The notes beneath the pieces were generated by a model. That model did not search any database. It saw nothing but the letters and a program-made list of their open reading frames with translations, and had not been told where the DNA came from. A DNA stretch of 7,076 nucleotides from an uncultured beta proteobacterium (GTDB lineage Bacteria; Pseudomonadota; Gammaproteobacteria; Burkholderiales; Burkholderiaceae_C): NCBI GenBank assembly GCA_903870955.1, contig CAIQEX010000490.1, forward strand, positions 1-7,076, in the 5' to 3' direction. Below, piece by piece: positions 4,764-7,076 of this stretch. How positions within the stretch are numbered: the first letter of the stretch is position 1; each line of letters begins with the position of its first letter. The position numbers and the translations under genes are program-made.

Positions 4764-7076
4764 TCAGCTAAATACCGCCCCCCACAACGCCAATCCGGCG
4801 TCGCGCTCAAACTGCGCCTGCTCCATGTCCACCTGTGTCGGTTCTTCGTTGAGACGGGCACGGTGCTGGATTTGGCGCAGGGCGCGATAGGCAAGGGCGG
4901 CGTTGTCGCCGGTCTGCCCGGGCAACAGGCCGCAGGCCTGGGCCCGCTGCAGCAAGGCGATATTGCCTACGTTGGCGCGCAACTCGGGGTGACTTGCACT
5001 TTGCGACAAGACCAGAAACTGGACCACAAATTCAATGTCGACCATGCCGCCCGGGCTGTGTTTGACATCAAAACGGCCCCCTTTGACGGGCCGCGCGCTG
5101 CTCACCTTGGTGCGCATGTCCATGATTTCTTTGCGCAACCCGGCCTCTTCCCGCACGGTGCCAATGACGGCCTCACGCACTGCGTCAAAACGCTGCTGCA
5201 TGGAGGCATCACCCAGCACGCAGCGCGCACGTGTCATGGCCTGGTGCTCCCAGGTCCAGGCGGTGTTGCTGCCGCGCTGCTGCTGGTAATTGGCATAGGA
5301 CTCAAAGCTGGTGATCAGCAGGCCGGAGTTGCCGTTGGGTCTTAGCGCGGTGTCGATCTCGTACAGATCGCCTTCGCCGGTTTTAACGGTGAGCCAGTTA
5401 ATCAGTTTGCGTATCAGGGCGCCGTAGACCTCAAATGCACGATCATCTTCGTCGTCATAGACGAACACGATGTCCAGATCGCTGCCATAACCCAGTTCCT
5501 TGCCGCCCAGCTTGCCGTAGGCAATGATGCCAAAGCGGTGATCCGGTCGATGGCGGTTTTTTAGCCGCTCCCAACACCAGCGGGTGGTGGTTCGCAGCAT
5601 GCTCTCGGCCAGAGCACTCAGGTCATCGGCCACCTGTTCGACCGTGATGCGACCCTCGACGTCGCGGGCCAGGGTGCGGAAAACCTCCGCATGGTGGGCG
5701 CGGCGCAAAAGATTCAGCAGCGCTTCATCGTCGTCCTCGCCGCTGCTTTGCAGTGCAGCGCGCCGCCGTTCCATTTCACCCTCAAACTCGGCGGCCTCAA
5801 AGCGTTCATTCAGCATGTCACTGCCGGCCAACTCGTCAATCACGCCGGGATGTTGCTGCAGGTAGCGTGCCGGCCATTTGGCTGCGCCCAGCATGTGCAG
5901 CAGGCGCTCGTGCACATTGGGTCGCTCCAGCAGCAAGGCGAGATAGCTCTCGCGACGCAGCAGCGCCTCGATCCAGTCGGACAGGCGCACCGCCGCATCT
6001 TCACTGACGCGGCCCTCACTGACCCACTGCGCGGTGCGCAAAATCAGCTTGCCCAAGCGGTTGCGGGATTCTTCCCGCAGCGCAAGCACGCGGGGATGGG
6101 TTTGCCAACTGACCAGGCGCTCCCGGAATTTGCCTTGTGTGGCGTTCAGCAAGACTTCAAAGTCGCTGGCGTCCGGTGCCGCCTGTTTGCCATTTCCGTT
6201 GCAGCCTTTGCACTCCGGTTGCGCGCCGCCGAGCAGCGCGTCGAACTCATAGGCCACGCATTCGCGGTGCGCGTCCAACTGGGCCAGAAAACCACTCGTG
6301 TCCGCGTAGCCCATGGTGTGCGCGATCCACTGCAAGTCCCCATCGACCGTCGGCAGCACATGGGTTTGCTGGTCATCCAGATACTGAATGCGGTGTTCGA
6401 CCTGGCGCAGAAACACATAGGCCCGCGCCAGGTTGTCGGCCGCCGTTTGCGACATCAGGCCGGCTTGGGCCACGCGCTGCAAAGCGCTCAGCGTGGGGCG
6501 GGTGCGCAATTCGGGGAACTGGCCGCCACGCACCACTTGCAGCAGTTGCACGGTGAATTCAATTTCACGGATGCCGCCGCGCGATAACTTGACGTCATTG
6601 CCGCGCTCGGGGTGGCCGGCACTGCGTTTCGCAGCGTGGTCGCGGATCTGGCGGTGCAGGATGCGCAGCGCGTCAAACACGTTGTAGTCCAGGTAGCGCC
6701 TGAAAACAAACGGCATCACCACCCCGCGCAAACTCTGTGCGCACGACTCCTTGACGCTGTTGCCGGGCGCAATCACCCGGCTCTTGAGCCAGGCAAAACG
6801 CTCCCATTCGCGTCCCTGGACCTGAAAATACTCTTCCAGAGCCGCCAGAGAAACGGCCGCCGGACCGGAGTTGCCGTTGGGCCGCAGTGCCAGGTCCACA
6901 CGAAACACAAAGCCGTGCTCGGTGCTGTCACCCACCAGGGCGTAGATCGCGCGTACCTGTTTGGCAAAGAATTCCTGGTTCGAAATGCGGCCCCGGCCCA
7001 AGGCGCTGCCGCTGGTATCGCCGTCATGGTCATAGACGTAAATCAGGTCAATATCGCTGGATACATTGAGTTCACG
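4764..7076 (-). CDS. glnE: Glutamine synthetase adenylyltransferase/adenylyl-removase, N-terminus beyond window edge
   Basis: GlnE attaches AMP to, and removes it from, glutamine synthetase in the cytoplasm, under control of PII protein and glutamine; it sets nitrogen assimilation. The visible 770 residues carry both halves of the enzyme. The adenylyl-removase half begins with ELNVSSDIDLIYVYD (2-16; catalytic-type D8, D10), then VDLALRPNGNSG (60-71) and LSRGGIREIEFTVQLL (164-179). The C-terminal adenylyltransferase half has YGKLGGKELGYGSDLDIVF (520-538; D533, D535), IDTALRPNGNSG (574-585) and KHSPGGMVDIEFVVQFL (672-688). The reading frame is open to the right edge, so the true start lies outside; roughly 150-170 residues are missing compared with enterobacterial GlnE of about 946. 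A TTG at 7001 in this frame is an internal Leu codon, not the start. An unusual ECKGCNGNGK loop (C289, C292) sits between the removase and linker regions. The CorA-like gene follows 80 bases downstream. Confidence 0.97.
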   Translation of the reverse strand, partial: RELNVSSDIDLIYVYDHDGDTSGSALGRGRISNQEFFAKQVRAIYALVGDSTEHGFVFRVDLALRPNGNSGPAAVSLAALEEYFQVQGREWERFAWLKSRVIAPGNSVKESCAQSLRGVVMPFVFRRYLDYNVFDALRILHRQIRDHAAKRSAGHPERGNDVKLSRGGIREIEFTVQLLQVVRGGQFPELRTRPTLSALQRVAQAGLMSQTAADNLARAYVFLRQVEHRIQYLDDQQTHVLPTVDGDLQWIAHTMGYADTSGFLAQLDAHRECVAYEFDALLGGAQPECKGCNGNGKQAAPDASDFEVLLNATQGKFRERLVSWQTHPRVLALREESRNRLGKLILRTAQWVSEGRVSEDAAVRLSDWIEALLRRESYLALLLERPNVHERLLHMLGAAKWPARYLQQHPGVIDELAGSDMLNERFEAAEFEGEMERRRAALQSSGEDDDEALLNLLRRAHHAEVFRTLARDVEGRITVEQVADDLSALAESMLRTTTRWCWERLKNRHRPDHRFGIIAYGKLGGKELGYGSDLDIVFVYDDEDDRAFEVYGALIRKLINWLTVKTGEGDLYEIDTALRPNGNSGLLITSFESYANYQQQRGSNTAWTWEHQAMTRARCVLGDASMQQRFDAVREAVIGTVREEAGLRKEIMDMRTKVSSARPVKGGRFDVKHSPGGMVDIEFVVQFLVLSQSASHPELRANVGNIALLQRAQACGLLPGQTGDNAALAYRALRQIQHRARLNEEPTQVDMEQAQFERDAGLALWGAVFS
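5323..5339 (-). repeat. 17-base direct repeat within glnE, copy in transferase half
   Basis: Seventeen bases here are identical to 6865-6881, in the same orientation. Both copies encode the RPNGNSG motif, once in each catalytic half of GlnE. It marks the ancient duplication of the nucleotidyltransferase domain rather than a mobile or regulatory repeat. Identity at the DNA level is limited to this core. Confidence 0.6.
6865..6881 (-). repeat. 17-base direct repeat within glnE, copy in removase half
   Basis: This is the partner of 5323-5339. It encodes the RPNGNSG of the adenylyl-removase half at residues 65-71 of the visible protein. The flanking bases quickly diverge between the copies. Confidence 0.6.

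Noticed and set aside
4581..5345. 254-residue plus-strand open frame opposite the end of glnE and the start of the CorA-like gene
   Set aside because: It spans two well-supported minus-strand genes and has low-complexity, Ala/Gly/His-rich composition typical of antisense frames in GC-rich coding DNA.
5691..6587. 298-residue plus-strand open frame antisense to glnE
   Set aside because: It lies wholly inside glnE, whose protein is unmistakable, and shows no domain or plausible protein pattern.
7001..7076. TTG at 7001 as the start of glnE
   Set aside because: The frame stays open to the window edge and the upstream codons encode ELNVSSDIDL, the conserved removase active-site motif.

Overview
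This 7,076-base window reads as ordinary, gene-dense chromosome of a betaproteobacterium. The Comamonadaceae (Rhodoferax or Polaromonas-like) are my best guess, from protein style, moderately high GC and gene content; no rRNA or other marker settles it. I see no tRNA, rRNA, insertion sequence, phage gene, CRISPR array or attachment site. About 95% is protein-coding, in five genes. Four lie on the minus strand and one on the plus strand. Two run off the ends of the window.

Layout from left to right: (1) bases 1-1053, minus strand, the first 351 residues of an FAD-dependent amine-oxidase-type oxidoreductase (COG2907-like), cut at its C-terminus by the window edge. (2) 1054-1166, an intergenic gap with two small hairpins and a T run that look like the terminator of the next gene, plus an AT-rich stretch likely to hold the oxidoreductase promoter. 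(3) 1167-2396, minus strand, an HD-GYP-family protein whose HD dyad and GYP signature are both replaced. (4) 2397-2485, a divergent intergenic region. (5) 2486-2980, plus strand, rfaE2 (hldC), the heptose-1-phosphate adenylyltransferase of LPS inner-core synthesis. (6) 3022-4683, minus strand, a 553-residue protein that is CorA-like only in its last quarter: two membrane helices with a GMN motif between them. (7) 4764-7076, minus strand, most of glnE, the bifunctional adenylyltransferase/adenylyl-removase that controls glutamine synthetase, missing its N-terminus.

The genes do not form one pathway. glnE and the CorA-like gene are collinear and could share a transcript, though a tight GAAA-tetraloop hairpin touches the glnE stop codon. 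rfaE2 converges on the CorA-like gene and diverges from the HD-GYP gene. The HD-GYP gene and the oxidoreductase point the same way but seem separated by a terminator. The items most worth a second look are the CorA-like protein with its long, unfamiliar soluble domain, the apparently non-catalytic HD-GYP protein, and the absence of a clear Shine-Dalgarno sequence at all four visible start codons. I found no convincing evidence of a new multi-gene system.
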